Made by a program: the position numbers and the translations under genes
From: an uncultured Bacilli bacterium
GTDB taxonomy: Bacteria > Bacillota_I > Bacilli_A > RF39 > UBA660
Direction: 5' to 3'
Assembly (NCBI GenBank): GCA_947598345.1
Contig: CANQFF010000035.1
Location: 1 to 10,395, forward strand
Length of the DNA: 10,395 nt
The notes under the pieces: generated by a model
Told to the model about the DNA's origin: nothing
What the model saw: the letters and a program-made list of their open reading frames with translations, nothing else
Database searches by the model: none
Shown here: positions 1 to 7,358 of the stretch, piece by piece
Position numbering within the stretch: the first letter of the stretch is position 1
How the letters are laid out: each line of letters opens with the position of its first letter

Positions 1-199
1 GTCATAAAGACCTCTTTACCGATTCTATCAAATCGTGTAATCTTTAACGGGTTACATCCGGCCAACTCTACTTAATTCAAGTTAACAGTTCATGAGTGTT
101 ATTCATAATACACTTAATTGTTAGTTTTCACCATCTCTAACTCTCTTTAAATCAGTATATATTACTACTTCTCTCAATCAACACTTTTAAAAAGCTTAT
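1..199 (-). ncRNA. T-box-type tRNA-sensing leader, 5' part (runs off the left edge)
   Basis: The minus-strand transcript from about 199 reads like Stem I of a T-box riboswitch, which senses uncharged tRNA and controls aminoacyl-tRNA synthetase or amino-acid genes by antitermination. Seen in order on the minus strand: AAGTAGTAA (170-162), the AGTA-type element opposite the specifier; AGAGAG (146-141), the AG-bulge element; a 5-bp helix GTTAG/CTAAC (141-137 with 124-120) closing a loop that contains GGTGAAAA (132-125), the usual GGTGNRA apical element; and GCCGG...CCCGTTA (62-44), resembling the CCGTTA element of the Stem II region. The antiterminator with its TGGNACC bulge and the controlled gene would lie beyond position 1, so neither the identity of the gene nor the mode of control can be read. 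The specifier lies around 93-76, where the candidates are GTT, TTA, AAC and ACT; I cannot choose safely between them. Assignment as a T-box is from motif order, not from a covariance search. Confidence 0.78.
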
Positions 200-205
200 G
201 TACTA

Positions 206-234
206 ATTATAGTTTAGTTTTAATATTTTGTCAA
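206..234 (-). promoter_or_regulatory. Consensus sigma-A type promoter for the T-box leader
   Basis: On the minus strand TTGACA (234-229) and TATAAT (211-206) are both perfect consensus hexamers separated by 17 nt (228-212). Transcription would start at about 199-201, just before the T-box-like Stem I. It lies 28 nt beyond the T-run of the trmK terminator, so the leader is an independent unit and not read-through from trmK. Confidence 0.88.
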
Positions 235-261
235 TACCCTTTTTATTCTTTTACTAAAGAC

Positions 262-281
262 AAAAAAGTGATTGATATCAC
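262..281 (-). terminator. Intrinsic terminator after trmK
   Basis: On the minus strand GTGAT (281-277) pairs with ATCAC (272-268) around a 4-nt loop and is followed by six T (267-262). The stem is only 5 bp, so termination may be partial. It starts 4 nt after the trmK stop codon and closes the dnaG-rpoD-trmK unit ahead of the next promoter. Confidence 0.6.
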
Positions 282-285
282 AATT

Positions 286-921
286 TTATATATTCATTTT
301 TAATTTAAATATATTAATTTTATATTTTAGTCTTATAAATATTTTTTTCTTTGGAATTTTTTTTAATATTTTTTCTTGTTGTTTTATTAAATATTTTCTA
401 TATTCTACATTATTCTTTAATATTGGACCTAAAATATAATCTTTTTCTTTGTACTCATTACCGCCCTTCATAAATTTTATAATTATGTAACTCTTACCGT
501 GATCAATTATAAATATTTCACTATCTATATAATATCCCATATTAACTATTTCTCTTCTAAGTAATTCTATGTCATTGTTAGAAGATATTATCAAAGTATT
601 ACTCAATTTATGAGATTTTAATATTTCTAGTATAGTATGAGTACCCATACCGCTTATCACTATATTGTCAGTATCTTCAACATCAATCCCTTTAAGCCCA
701 TCAGTCAATCTAATTTCAATTTTACTATTTAAGTTATATTTGTCAATATTTTTTTTTGCCATATCAAGTGCATTATTGTTAATATCAGATGCGATGCACT
801 TGTTATCGTTATTCAAAGTTAAATATATATCTAGTAAAGCATGGTCACAGCCTACATCTATTACTTTAACACCAATATCAACTAAAGTGGCAACAGCCTG
901 AAGTCTTTTTGATAAAATCAT
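286..921 (-). CDS. trmK: tRNA (adenine22-N1)-methyltransferase TrmK
   Basis: TrmK uses S-adenosylmethionine to methylate N1 of adenine 22 in the D-loop region of bacterial tRNAs, in the cytoplasm. The 211-residue product shows the N-terminal Rossmann methyltransferase fold: the SAM-binding DVGCDHALL at residues 22-30, the acidic strand end ASDIN at 44-48, TDG at 73-75 and SGMG at 90-93, which is the family's version of motif IV. The C-terminal 50 residues are lysine- and isoleucine-rich, as expected for the helical tail, and the protein is slightly shorter than typical members (about 225-235). The ATG shares one base with the rpoD stop (TAATG), so translation is probably coupled to rpoD; a GGGTGA stretch lies just upstream. 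The order rpoD-trmK is common in Bacillota and supports the call. A weak terminator follows the stop codon directly. Confidence 0.92.
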   Translation of the reverse strand: MILSKRLQAVATLVDIGVKVIDVGCDHALLDIYLTLNNDNKCIASDINNNALDMAKKNIDKYNLNSKIEIRLTDGLKGIDVEDTDNIVISGMGTHTILEILKSHKLSNTLIISSNNDIELLRREIVNMGYYIDSEIFIIDHGKSYIIIKFMKGGNEYKEKDYILGPILKNNVEYRKYLIKQQEKILKKIPKKKIFIRLKYKINIFKLKMNI

Positions 922-2006
922 TAGTCACCCATGTAATCGCGCAATTTTCTAGATCTAGAAGGATGACGAAGCTTGCGAAGGGCTTTTGCCTCAATTTGAC
1001 GAATTCTTTCTCTTGTAACGCCAAACATTTGGCCTACTTCTTCAAGAGTTCTAGGTTTACCATCCTCTAATCCAAATCTCAATCTTATTACTTTTTCTTC
1101 TCTTTCTGTTAAAGTTTCTAGAACTTGACTTATCTCATCTTTTAACATTTCATTAGTAGCGAATTCTTCAGGGCTTAAATTTCTCTCATCTTTAATAAAA
1201 TCTCCAAGATGTGAGTCATCTTCTTCACCTATAGGAGTTTCTAAACTAACTGGATCTTGACTTATTTTATATATTTCTCTTACTTTCTCTACACTAACAC
1301 CCATTTTTTTAGCTATTTCATCTTCACTTGGTTCCCTATTTAACTCAAGTGTAAGTTGTCTTTGAACACGAGCAAGCTTATTTATTGTTTCAACCATGTG
1401 AACAGGTACACGGATTGTACGAGCCTGATCAGCAATAGCTCTTGTTATAGCTTGTCTAATCCACCAAGTTGCATATGTTGAAAATTTATAACCTTTAGAA
1501 ACATCAAATTTGTCTACAGCTTTCATCAAACCTATATTACCCTCTTGAATAAGATCCAAAAATAACATTCCTCTACCTACATACCTTTTGGCAATACTAA
1601 CTACCAATCTCAAATTAGCTTCAGCTAATATATTTTTAGCTTCCTCATCCCCAGCAGTTATTCTATCAGCTAATACACTTTCTTCATCCAAAGTCAATAA
1701 TTTTATTTGGCCTATTTCTTTTAAATACATTCTAACAGGGTCATTTATAGTTAAATCTTTAGTTAGATCATTATCATCTAATAATACCTTGCCACCATCG
1801 TCATCACCATCACCCTGATCACTTTCTGATAATATTGCTATATTATTCTCATTAAAAGCATTATATAACTCATCTAAACTATCTGCATCTAAATCTAATC
1901 CTTTTAAATTATTTGCTAATTCCTCGTATGTTATAAATCCTTTTTCTTTACCTTTTTTTACTAATTCTAGTTTTCTTTCTTCAAATGTTTTAATCTCATT
2001 TATCAT
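921..2006 (-). CDS. rpoD: RNA polymerase primary sigma factor RpoD (SigA)
   Basis: This is the housekeeping sigma-70 factor that directs RNA polymerase to -10/-35 promoters. At 361 residues it has the usual short Gram-positive SigA length. Visible regions: region 1.1 at about residues 5-58; an acidic linker DQGDGDDDGG at 63-72; region 1.2 starting DPVRMYLKEIG at 89-99; regions 2.1-2.4 at about 124-201 including YKFSTYATWWIRQAITRAIA; region 3 at about 203-280; and region 4.2 with the helix-turn-helix TLEEVGQMFGVTRERIRQIE at 320-339. The start ATG follows AGGAGAGA and lies 11 nt inside the 3' end of dnaG, so the two genes are co-transcribed and probably translationally coupled. The perfect promoter at 206-234 is the kind of target this factor recognises. 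No internal promoter was evident. Confidence 0.97.
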   Translation of the reverse strand: MINEIKTFEERKLELVKKGKEKGFITYEELANNLKGLDLDADSLDELYNAFNENNIAILSESDQGDGDDDGGKVLLDDNDLTKDLTINDPVRMYLKEIGQIKLLTLDEESVLADRITAGDEEAKNILAEANLRLVVSIAKRYVGRGMLFLDLIQEGNIGLMKAVDKFDVSKGYKFSTYATWWIRQAITRAIADQARTIRVPVHMVETINKLARVQRQLTLELNREPSEDEIAKKMGVSVEKVREIYKISQDPVSLETPIGEEDDSHLGDFIKDERNLSPEEFATNEMLKDEISQVLETLTEREEKVIRLRFGLEDGKPRTLEEVGQMFGVTRERIRQIEAKALRKLRHPSRSRKLRDYMGD

Positions 2007-3732
2007 ATTCTTCTCTCCTTTTTTTCAATTCAAGAGTTTTTAAGGCTAATTCAAGTTTTTTATCATAATCTACTTCTTGTTTTAGTTTATTTTTATATAT
2101 CCTTGCCTGCTCTTTTTCGTTATAATCTTTAATATTATTTAAATAATCCTCTATCTGTTCGAAATTTACTTCATCTGGTAAATCAAGTATTGAAATATCA
2201 CCAACAGCTTTTACAGATTCTAAATCATCACCTAAATATGTTATCAAATCAGCAACATCTATATAACCATTTTCTTTATAGAAATAATCTATTTGAAATG
2301 CTAAATGTCTATAAGCTTCTGTTGGCATATGCGTTATCTTCTTTTCATACATTTTTATTACATCAGTATTTTTTAACATATAATAAATTAGATATCTTTC
2401 TGATTTTACATATTTGTTTAATTTAATATTTTTATCTTTTCTTTGTGTTTGAGGTAAAACTTTCTTTTTAATAATTTTACTTTTTATTAAATTTATATCT
2501 ATATTTGTATCTTTACTAAGTTTATTAATACTTGCTTCTTTTAATATATCATCATCTATTTTATTTATCTCTTCAATCATTTTATTAGTATAATCAGCTA
2601 ATTGAACAGTATTATTCATATCTATATCTTTTTTTAGTAAATATTCCTTGAATTCCATTATATTCATAGAATTATTTATTTTATTTTTAAAAGCTTCTCC
2701 GCCTTTTTTTATTATATATTCATCTGGATCACTATTATCTTCTAATCTAACTATCTTTGGTGATATACCTAACTTAGTTAATTCTTCTATTGCACTTTTT
2801 GTAGCCTTTAACCCTGCGTCATCACCATCGAAACATAAAACAACATTATCAGATAATTTTCTAATTAACATTGCTTGCTCTTTACCAAATGCAGTTCCTA
2901 ATGCCGCAACACAATTTTTAACTCCAACGGTATAAGCTCTTATAACATCCATAGGTCCTTCCATAATTATCACTTGATGAATTTTTCTGCATTCTTCTTT
3001 TGCCCTATGATAATTATATAAAAGATCTCTTTTTTTAAATATATCTGTTTCTTTTGAATTAATATATTTATTTTCTTTTTCACCGTTATAAACTCTTCCA
3101 TTATAACCTATTATTTTCCCATTTAAGTCATATAATGGAAACATTATTCTATTTCTATAAACATCATATAATTCATAATCATTTTCATTAACTAAACCGC
3201 TTCTTATCAAAGTATCATCATTATATTTTTTTGCTTTTAATAATTTAGTAAGCATATCTTTTTCATTTAAAGATAATCCTATTCCAAATTCTTTAATTGT
3301 ATTATCATCTAACATACGGCCATGAAGATATTCCCTAGCCATCTTACCTTTTTCAGTATTTATATTATTTTGATAAAATTTTTGACTTAATTCATAAATA
3401 TCGTATAATTCCTGATATTTATTATTTTTTTTAACTTGTCCAATATCAATAATTATACCAGCCATATCTGCGCATTTTTTTACCGCTTCCATGAAAGTAA
3501 TATTTTCAAAATCTTGTATAAATTTAAAAACATTTCCAGTCGCTCCACAAGAAAAACAAGTATAAATCTGTTTTTCTCTTGAAACACTCATACTAGGAGA
3601 GTGATCATCGTGAAATGGACAAACACCAAAGTAGTTTTTTCCTTTAGATGAAAGTTTTAAATAACTTGATATAACATCAACTATATCAACACTATTTCTT
3701 ATCTCATTTATAGTATTATTATCTACTTTCAA
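1996..3732 (-). CDS. dnaG: DNA primase DnaG
   Basis: DnaG makes the RNA primers for replication and works with the replicative helicase. Numbering from the TTG at 3732 (578 residues): the CHC2 zinc-binding domain has C38, H41, C59 and C62 in CPFH and CFSCG; the TOPRIM catalytic centre has MEGPMD (E258) and FDGDDAG (D302, D304, D305), with a further acidic stretch EDNSDPDEY at 331-339; the C-terminal part is helical and would form the helicase-binding domain. There is no ATG near the start. The open frame can begin at TTG 3747, but that codon has no ribosome site, whereas TTG 3732 follows GGGAAGTGA at good spacing and gives the usual N-terminus a few residues ahead of INEIRNSVDIVDVISSYL. I therefore chose 3732. 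The stop TGA overlaps rpoD by 11 nt. No clear promoter or terminator separates it from uvsE, 64 nt upstream. Confidence 0.95.
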   Translation of the reverse strand: MKVDNNTINEIRNSVDIVDVISSYLKLSSKGKNYFGVCPFHDDHSPSMSVSREKQIYTCFSCGATGNVFKFIQDFENITFMEAVKKCADMAGIIIDIGQVKKNNKYQELYDIYELSQKFYQNNINTEKGKMAREYLHGRMLDDNTIKEFGIGLSLNEKDMLTKLLKAKKYNDDTLIRSGLVNENDYELYDVYRNRIMFPLYDLNGKIIGYNGRVYNGEKENKYINSKETDIFKKRDLLYNYHRAKEECRKIHQVIIMEGPMDVIRAYTVGVKNCVAALGTAFGKEQAMLIRKLSDNVVLCFDGDDAGLKATKSAIEELTKLGISPKIVRLEDNSDPDEYIIKKGGEAFKNKINNSMNIMEFKEYLLKKDIDMNNTVQLADYTNKMIEEINKIDDDILKEASINKLSKDTNIDINLIKSKIIKKKVLPQTQRKDKNIKLNKYVKSERYLIYYMLKNTDVIKMYEKKITHMPTEAYRHLAFQIDYFYKENGYIDVADLITYLGDDLESVKAVGDISILDLPDEVNFEQIEDYLNNIKDYNEKEQARIYKNKLKQEVDYDKKLELALKTLELKKRREEYDK

Positions 3733-3796
3733 ACTATCACTTCCCAATATTAATAAACGACAAAACTTTTAAAATTCCTTTTTTTATAATAGTTTT

Positions 3797-4729
3797 TTAT
3801 AAAAAAATTGTATTTTTTTCTATTTTATAGTTAGTCTTGTATTTTAATTCCCTTATTAATCTAAATAAAGCTTCGTCTTTTTTCTTGGCTTCTATCATAA
3901 CATCAAAATCTTTATTTGTAAACTTTATTTTTTCTAAAAAATCAATAAAATCATCTGAATCAATATAATCATTATGACTTCTTTTATTTTTTTTATCTTT
4001 TGGACTAGAAAAATGAATCTTCGGTAAAGTTTTCCAAGTATTAAATATTCTTTCAATATAATCTTCTATTTTCTCATTATTTTTATTTATTTTAAAATGA
4101 TGATAATCCAGCACCATTGGGATTTGTAATTTTTCACATAAACTTAAAACATTTCTAATATTAAAACTTTTATCATCATTTTCAATAGTTATCAATTTTT
4201 GTAAACTTTTATCTAATTTATTAAAATTATTTATAAATCTTTTTATCGATTCTTTCTTACCACCGAATTTACTTCCAATGTGCAAAACAAGTATAGAATC
4301 TATTCCCATGTATTCATACATTTTTTGATAATTTTTGAGTATATTAATTGTAGATGTAACAACATCCTCATTTGTACTATTTAAAACAGTATATGCACTA
4401 GGATGCATATCAACTCTCAGTTTATTGTCTTTTATTAAATTACCTATCTTTTTATAATAATCTTTATATTGATTAAAAAAATCATAAGTTACATCAGGAT
4501 GTGATAAAAGTGGCAACAAAGAAGATGTCATTCTAAAAAAATATATATCATTTTTAATATTATATTTTAAAATATTTTCAAGTCCTTTAAAATTTTCTTT
4601 AATAATACTATCTAATTTCTCTCTTGCTTTTACAAATCCTAATTTTTTATAGTTAGTATAAGTTAGTGAGTGAGACGATGTTTCATTTATAGTTACTGGA
4701 ACACATGCATAACCTAATCTAATTTTCAT
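3797..4729 (-). CDS. uvsE: UV DNA damage endonuclease UvsE/UVDE
   Basis: UVDE nicks DNA 5' to cyclobutane dimers, 6-4 photoproducts and some other lesions, starting alternative excision repair. The 310-residue product begins with the family signature LGYACV (5-10) and has a TIM-barrel layout. The family's metal and active-site residues appear present: R66 and SS in FFRMTSS, H109 in DMHP, H150 in LHIGS, E183 in IENDD, D208 and H211 in LDYHH, K237 and H239 in PKIHFSS (the lysine is the carbamylated one in characterised members), H252 in SHNDYI and E280 in MIEAKKKD. The length is normal and nothing looks damaged. Start ATG follows GGTGAT. It is divergent from the DUF6512 gene with only 39 nt between starts, and sits upstream of dnaG in the same direction without a visible terminator, so read-through into the primase/sigma operon is possible. 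Confidence 0.95.
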   Translation of the reverse strand: MKIRLGYACVPVTINETSSHSLTYTNYKKLGFVKAREKLDSIIKENFKGLENILKYNIKNDIYFFRMTSSLLPLLSHPDVTYDFFNQYKDYYKKIGNLIKDNKLRVDMHPSAYTVLNSTNEDVVTSTINILKNYQKMYEYMGIDSILVLHIGSKFGGKKESIKRFINNFNKLDKSLQKLITIENDDKSFNIRNVLSLCEKLQIPMVLDYHHFKINKNNEKIEDYIERIFNTWKTLPKIHFSSPKDKKNKRSHNDYIDSDDFIDFLEKIKFTNKDFDVMIEAKKKDEALFRLIRELKYKTNYKIEKNTIFL

Positions 4730-4768
4730 ATTATCACCATTATTATTATAAATAGAGAGGAGATTTTT

Positions 4769-5305
4769 ATGAGTCTTAAAAAAGTTAAAATTATAGGTGT
4801 CATTGGAATATTTATACTTTGTTTTTTATTTCACTTTGTATATGAACTTATACCATGTGGTATTACAGCAATATTTTTTCCAGTGAATGAATCAATTTGG
4901 GAACATCAAAAATTAATATTTACTAGTGTTGTAGCATATGGAATAATAGATTTTATAATACTTCAAAAATTTAAAATTAAATATAATAATTTTTTTACTT
5001 CTTTATTTTTATCAGCTATTACTATAATTCCAATATTTTTAGCAATGTATTTACCATTTTATTATAAAATAGGACCTAAAATGTTTTTAAATATAGGAAT
5101 AATGCTTATGGCGATTATAATATCTCAAATAATTAGTTATTATATCTTAAAATCTAAAAATTTTAATAAATTTAATTTAATTTCTTTTATAGCTATAATT
5201 ATATGTTATATCGTATTAGCTTATTTAACATATAATCCTATAAAAACAGAATTATTTTTCGATACAAAAGACGAAAAATATGGTATAAATAATTACAACA
5301 TTTAA
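4769..5305 (+). CDS. DUF6512-type integral membrane protein
   Basis: A 178-residue membrane protein with five predicted hydrophobic segments (about residues 7-27, 49-67, 77-97, 106-127 and 137-156). Between the first two it carries HFVYELIPCGITAIFFPVNE followed by SIWEHQKL, and near the C-terminus YNP...FFDTKDEKYGI; from memory these two conserved blocks match the uncharacterised family DUF6512, widespread in Bacillota. The conserved polar residues (H22, E26, N40, E41, E45, H46) cluster on or next to the first loop and could form a functional site, but no activity is known to me. The start ATG is preceded by AGAGGAGA at 6-nt spacing. It is the only plus-strand gene in the window, with its promoter squeezed into or before the uvsE start, and it ends at a strong bidirectional hairpin. 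Confidence 0.82.
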   Translation: MSLKKVKIIGVIGIFILCFLFHFVYELIPCGITAIFFPVNESIWEHQKLIFTSVVAYGIIDFIILQKFKIKYNNFFTSLFLSAITIIPIFLAMYLPFYYKIGPKMFLNIGIMLMAIIISQIISYYILKSKNFNKFNLISFIAIIICYIVLAYLTYNPIKTELFFDTKDEKYGINNYNI

Positions 5306-5308
5306 TAT

Positions 5309-5340
5309 GTTAAAAGACTGCTTGAAAGCAGTCTTTTAAC
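5309..5340. terminator. Bidirectional terminator with a perfect 15-bp stem
   Basis: GTTAAAAGACTGCTT (5309-5323) and its exact complement (5326-5340) flank a 2-nt centre. The A-tract on one side and T-tract on the other let it work in both directions, ending the DUF6512 gene on the plus strand and the C26 hydrolase gene on the minus strand. The stop codon of the minus-strand gene (5338-5336) is inside the stem. Confidence 0.9.
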
Positions 5341-5932
5341 AACAATTTATAAAATACTTAAATATATTATTTTGTTTATCATCATATTCTATCATGTCTT
5401 CTGGATGCCACTGAACACCTATAAAAAATTTTTTATTTTTGTCTTCAACTGCTTCAATATATCCATCATCACTAATAGCTACAATATCCAAATCAGTTTT
5501 TTTTACAGTAGATCTATGTCTACTATTAACTTTAAGATTTTCAAGTTTTAATATATCAAACAATTTAGAATCTTTTTTTATAGTAACATTATGAGAATAG
5601 TCTAATTTTGTTTTATGATTATCAATATCAATCATAAATCCATTAAACACAACACCCATAAGTTGCATTCCTAAACATATACCTAACACTGGCTTATCTA
5701 TGTTATGTGCATATATTAAAGCTTCATCATAATATTTTTCAAAATCATCTCCTCCTTGAAATATTATTCCGTCGCATATATCAATAGATTCTTTATAATT
5801 CTCATCTAATATTAACCCTACTGGAATACCACCATTTTTTTTAATAGCCTTTGAAATAGCGCTATATAAAATATTTATATCTCTATTTTCCGAAGTTTTT
5901 GATTTTCTTGTAATTATCCCTATTATTGGCAT
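5336..5932 (-). CDS. Class I glutamine amidotransferase-like hydrolase (peptidase C26, gamma-glutamyl-GABA hydrolase family)
   Basis: Members of this family hydrolyse gamma-glutamyl amide bonds, for example gamma-glutamyl-GABA in the PuuD branch of polyamine breakdown. The 198-residue product has PIIGIITRK at the N-terminus, the FQGGDD loop at 58-63, the nucleophile elbow GICLGMQ with C86, and WHPED with H176 and E178, so the Cys-His-Glu triad is intact. It is shorter than typical members (about 230-250), and the usual VNSFHHQ block reads VNSRHRS at 135-141, which may change substrate preference. No glutamate ligase or polyamine gene is nearby, so the true substrate is open. The ATG overlaps the end of the upstream 137-residue gene by 10 nt and follows GGGGTGAAAA, pointing to coupled translation and a shared job. 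A bidirectional terminator overlaps its stop codon. Confidence 0.85.
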   Translation of the reverse strand: MPIIGIITRKSKTSENRDINILYSAISKAIKKNGGIPVGLILDENYKESIDICDGIIFQGGDDFEKYYDEALIYAHNIDKPVLGICLGMQLMGVVFNGFMIDIDNHKTKLDYSHNVTIKKDSKLFDILKLENLKVNSRHRSTVKKTDLDIVAISDDGYIEAVEDKNKKFFIGVQWHPEDMIEYDDKQNNIFKYFINCC

Positions 5933-6336
5933 TTTTCACCCCATAATTTTATTTTTTTATTTACCTTATTTTTATCAAAAAACTTATCTTCAATATGTTT
6001 ACCTTTGTTAATTTCCTTTATTATATCTTGATTCAATAAATAAATAAAATAATCATTTATTGAGTTAAATTCATTATTCTCAAATATATAAGCAAAATAT
6101 TGATTGTATAAATAATTATAAATATCATAATCAATATCTTTATAATTAACAATTATATTTAAAAAATAATTATAAGTTTTTAACTGTTCACTTATTTCAT
6201 TTCTTGAATTTATAACTCCTAGATATAACGATAATATTATTTTATCGTGTTGTGTTAGATATTTTTGTTGAATATATATCTTGCAATTTTTTAATTCATT
6301 ATATATTGATACTCCAACATAGATACAATTTTCCAT
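5923..6336 (-). CDS. Unrecognised 137-residue protein coupled to the C26 hydrolase
   Basis: I do not recognise this protein. It has no signal peptide, no membrane segment and no metal-binding cysteine cluster (three scattered cysteines: C4, C18 and C136). The sequence is rich in I, N, Y, K and D and looks mostly helical, with an unusually tyrosine/asparagine-rich middle (about residues 75-115, YDIYNYLYNQYFAYIF and onward) and a basic C-terminal 30 residues. It is likely a real gene: it has a perfect AAGGAGG ribosome site before the ATG, its own -35-like TTGACA upstream, and a 10-nt stop/start overlap with the hydrolase gene. The overlap suggests that it is a partner, inhibitor or substrate-binding subunit of the hydrolase, but nothing in the sequence proves this. 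Confidence 0.75.
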   Translation of the reverse strand: MENCIYVGVSIYNELKNCKIYIQQKYLTQHDKIILSLYLGVINSRNEISEQLKTYNYFLNIIVNYKDIDYDIYNYLYNQYFAYIFENNEFNSINDYFIYLLNQDIIKEINKGKHIEDKFFDKNKVNKKIKLWGEKCQ

Positions 6337-6358
6337 AAATCCTCCTTTTTAATATTAT

Positions 6359-6386
6359 TGCATATACCTATGTTTCTTTTTGTCAA
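6359..6386 (-). promoter_or_regulatory. Probable promoter of the 137-residue/C26 gene pair
   Basis: A perfect -35 TTGACA (6386-6381) is followed after 16 nt by a weak -10 TATGCA (6364-6359). The -35 uses the last two bases of the T-run of the preceding SPFH-gene terminator, so one short stretch ends one unit and starts the next. The -10 is poor; the exact start point is uncertain. Confidence 0.5.
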
Positions 6387-6415
6387 AAAAAGGATTATCA
6401 ATTTATTTGAAATCC
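6385..6415 (-). terminator. Intrinsic terminator of the SPFH gene, overlapping its stop codon
   Basis: On the minus strand GGATT (6415-6411) pairs with AATCC (6396-6392). Inside it TCAA pairs with TTGA, with one bulged base, and seven T follow (6391-6385). The coding sequence for the last residues (GFQIN and the TGA stop) forms the 5' arm and loop. Confidence 0.7.
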
Positions 6416-7318
6416 ACAATTAGTACAAAATTTTATATCTCCTATTATTTTTTCACCACAATTAGTACAAAACATCTTTACTTCTTTAACAGATTCTTTA
6501 GAATCATCATTTATAATATCTGAATTAGAATATAATTTGTCTTCCTCTATTGCTTTAATCATTATGGCACTATCTACTGTAGGAGTAACACTAGATAATA
6601 ATACATTATTAACACTTATACCTTGTGATTGATAAAATTGTTTTAAACAACTTTTTACGGCATTAGTTATGTCTTCACTAGATTTTGGTAACAAATTATA
6701 TGGTATATTACTAGTTGAGACTAAAGATAATGCTTGATTTAAAATTTCTAAAAATTTTTCTAGAAACTGTTTTTTAAAATTATCATCTAGTACATAATCA
6801 CTATCAATATTTGAGCCATATGAATAATAAAAATTAACTGGATTGGTAACCTTAAATGTATATCGTCCATAGCATTTAACATCAACATTAATTTTTAAAT
6901 TATTGTCTTTATATGATATAGGCATTGGAGTAGAAAACTTATCTCCTTTTATTTCTTTTGTATTTATAAAATAAAATTTTCTTGCAGATGATACATTAAT
7001 ATCATTGTTTAGTTCTAAATTGTTAAGATCATCAAACTTTTCATTTAACATTAAAGGCTTACTTTTCTTATCGAAAGTATAATATCCTGCCTCTGATGTA
7101 AAATCTTCGATCTTTCCATCAGAAGAAACTATTAAAAATTGTCCTTCATCAACAAGTATACCAATATCACTTGGAATATGGTTTTTATCTTTTGTATCAG
7201 ATTTATAATCTTTAAATATACCACTTCTAATAATTACATCATTTTTCATTTCCGGACAATAAATATACCCTAAACAATTGTCTTTGGAAATATCAAAATC
7301 CATCTTTATTAACCCCAT
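6398..7318 (-). CDS. SPFH/Band-7 domain protein with C-terminal zinc ribbon (YdjI-like)
   Basis: The protein resembles the bacterial SPFH proteins often labelled virion core protein, related to Bacillus YdjI; SPFH proteins form ring-like oligomers at membranes, often in stress responses. The N-terminus MGLIK is the family's usual start. It is followed by a YIYCPEMKNDVIIRSG block, ILVDEGQFLIVSSDGKIEDFTSEAGYYTFD and a beta-rich SPFH core to about residue 200, then a helical part. The last 25 residues hold a zinc ribbon with CTNCG and CTNCG pairs (C284, C287, C298, C301). Compared with relatives the N-terminal glycine-rich helix is missing, giving a compact 306-residue form. The open frame extends to ATG 7327, but AAGGA abuts that codon; it is 9 nt from ATG 7318, so I chose the latter. 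It has its own promoter and a terminator on its stop codon, so it is a single-gene unit. Confidence 0.87.
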   Translation of the reverse strand: MGLIKMDFDISKDNCLGYIYCPEMKNDVIIRSGIFKDYKSDTKDKNHIPSDIGILVDEGQFLIVSSDGKIEDFTSEAGYYTFDKKSKPLMLNEKFDDLNNLELNNDINVSSARKFYFINTKEIKGDKFSTPMPISYKDNNLKINVDVKCYGRYTFKVTNPVNFYYSYGSNIDSDYVLDDNFKKQFLEKFLEILNQALSLVSTSNIPYNLLPKSSEDITNAVKSCLKQFYQSQGISVNNVLLSSVTPTVDSAIMIKAIEEDKLYSNSDIINDDSKESVKEVKMFCTNCGEKIIGDIKFCTNCGFQIN

Positions 7319-7358
7319 TTTTATCATTCCTTATCTAATAACATTATATAATAAAATA

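Noticed and set aside
665..901. Plus-strand open frame opposite trmK
   Set aside because: It is antisense to a well-supported methyltransferase, has no ribosome site and a serine/leucine-rich composition typical of a shadow frame.
921..3732. Mycoplasma-type code with TGA read as tryptophan
   Set aside because: Tryptophans in rpoD are TGG and TGA ends dnaG and the SPFH gene at the expected lengths.
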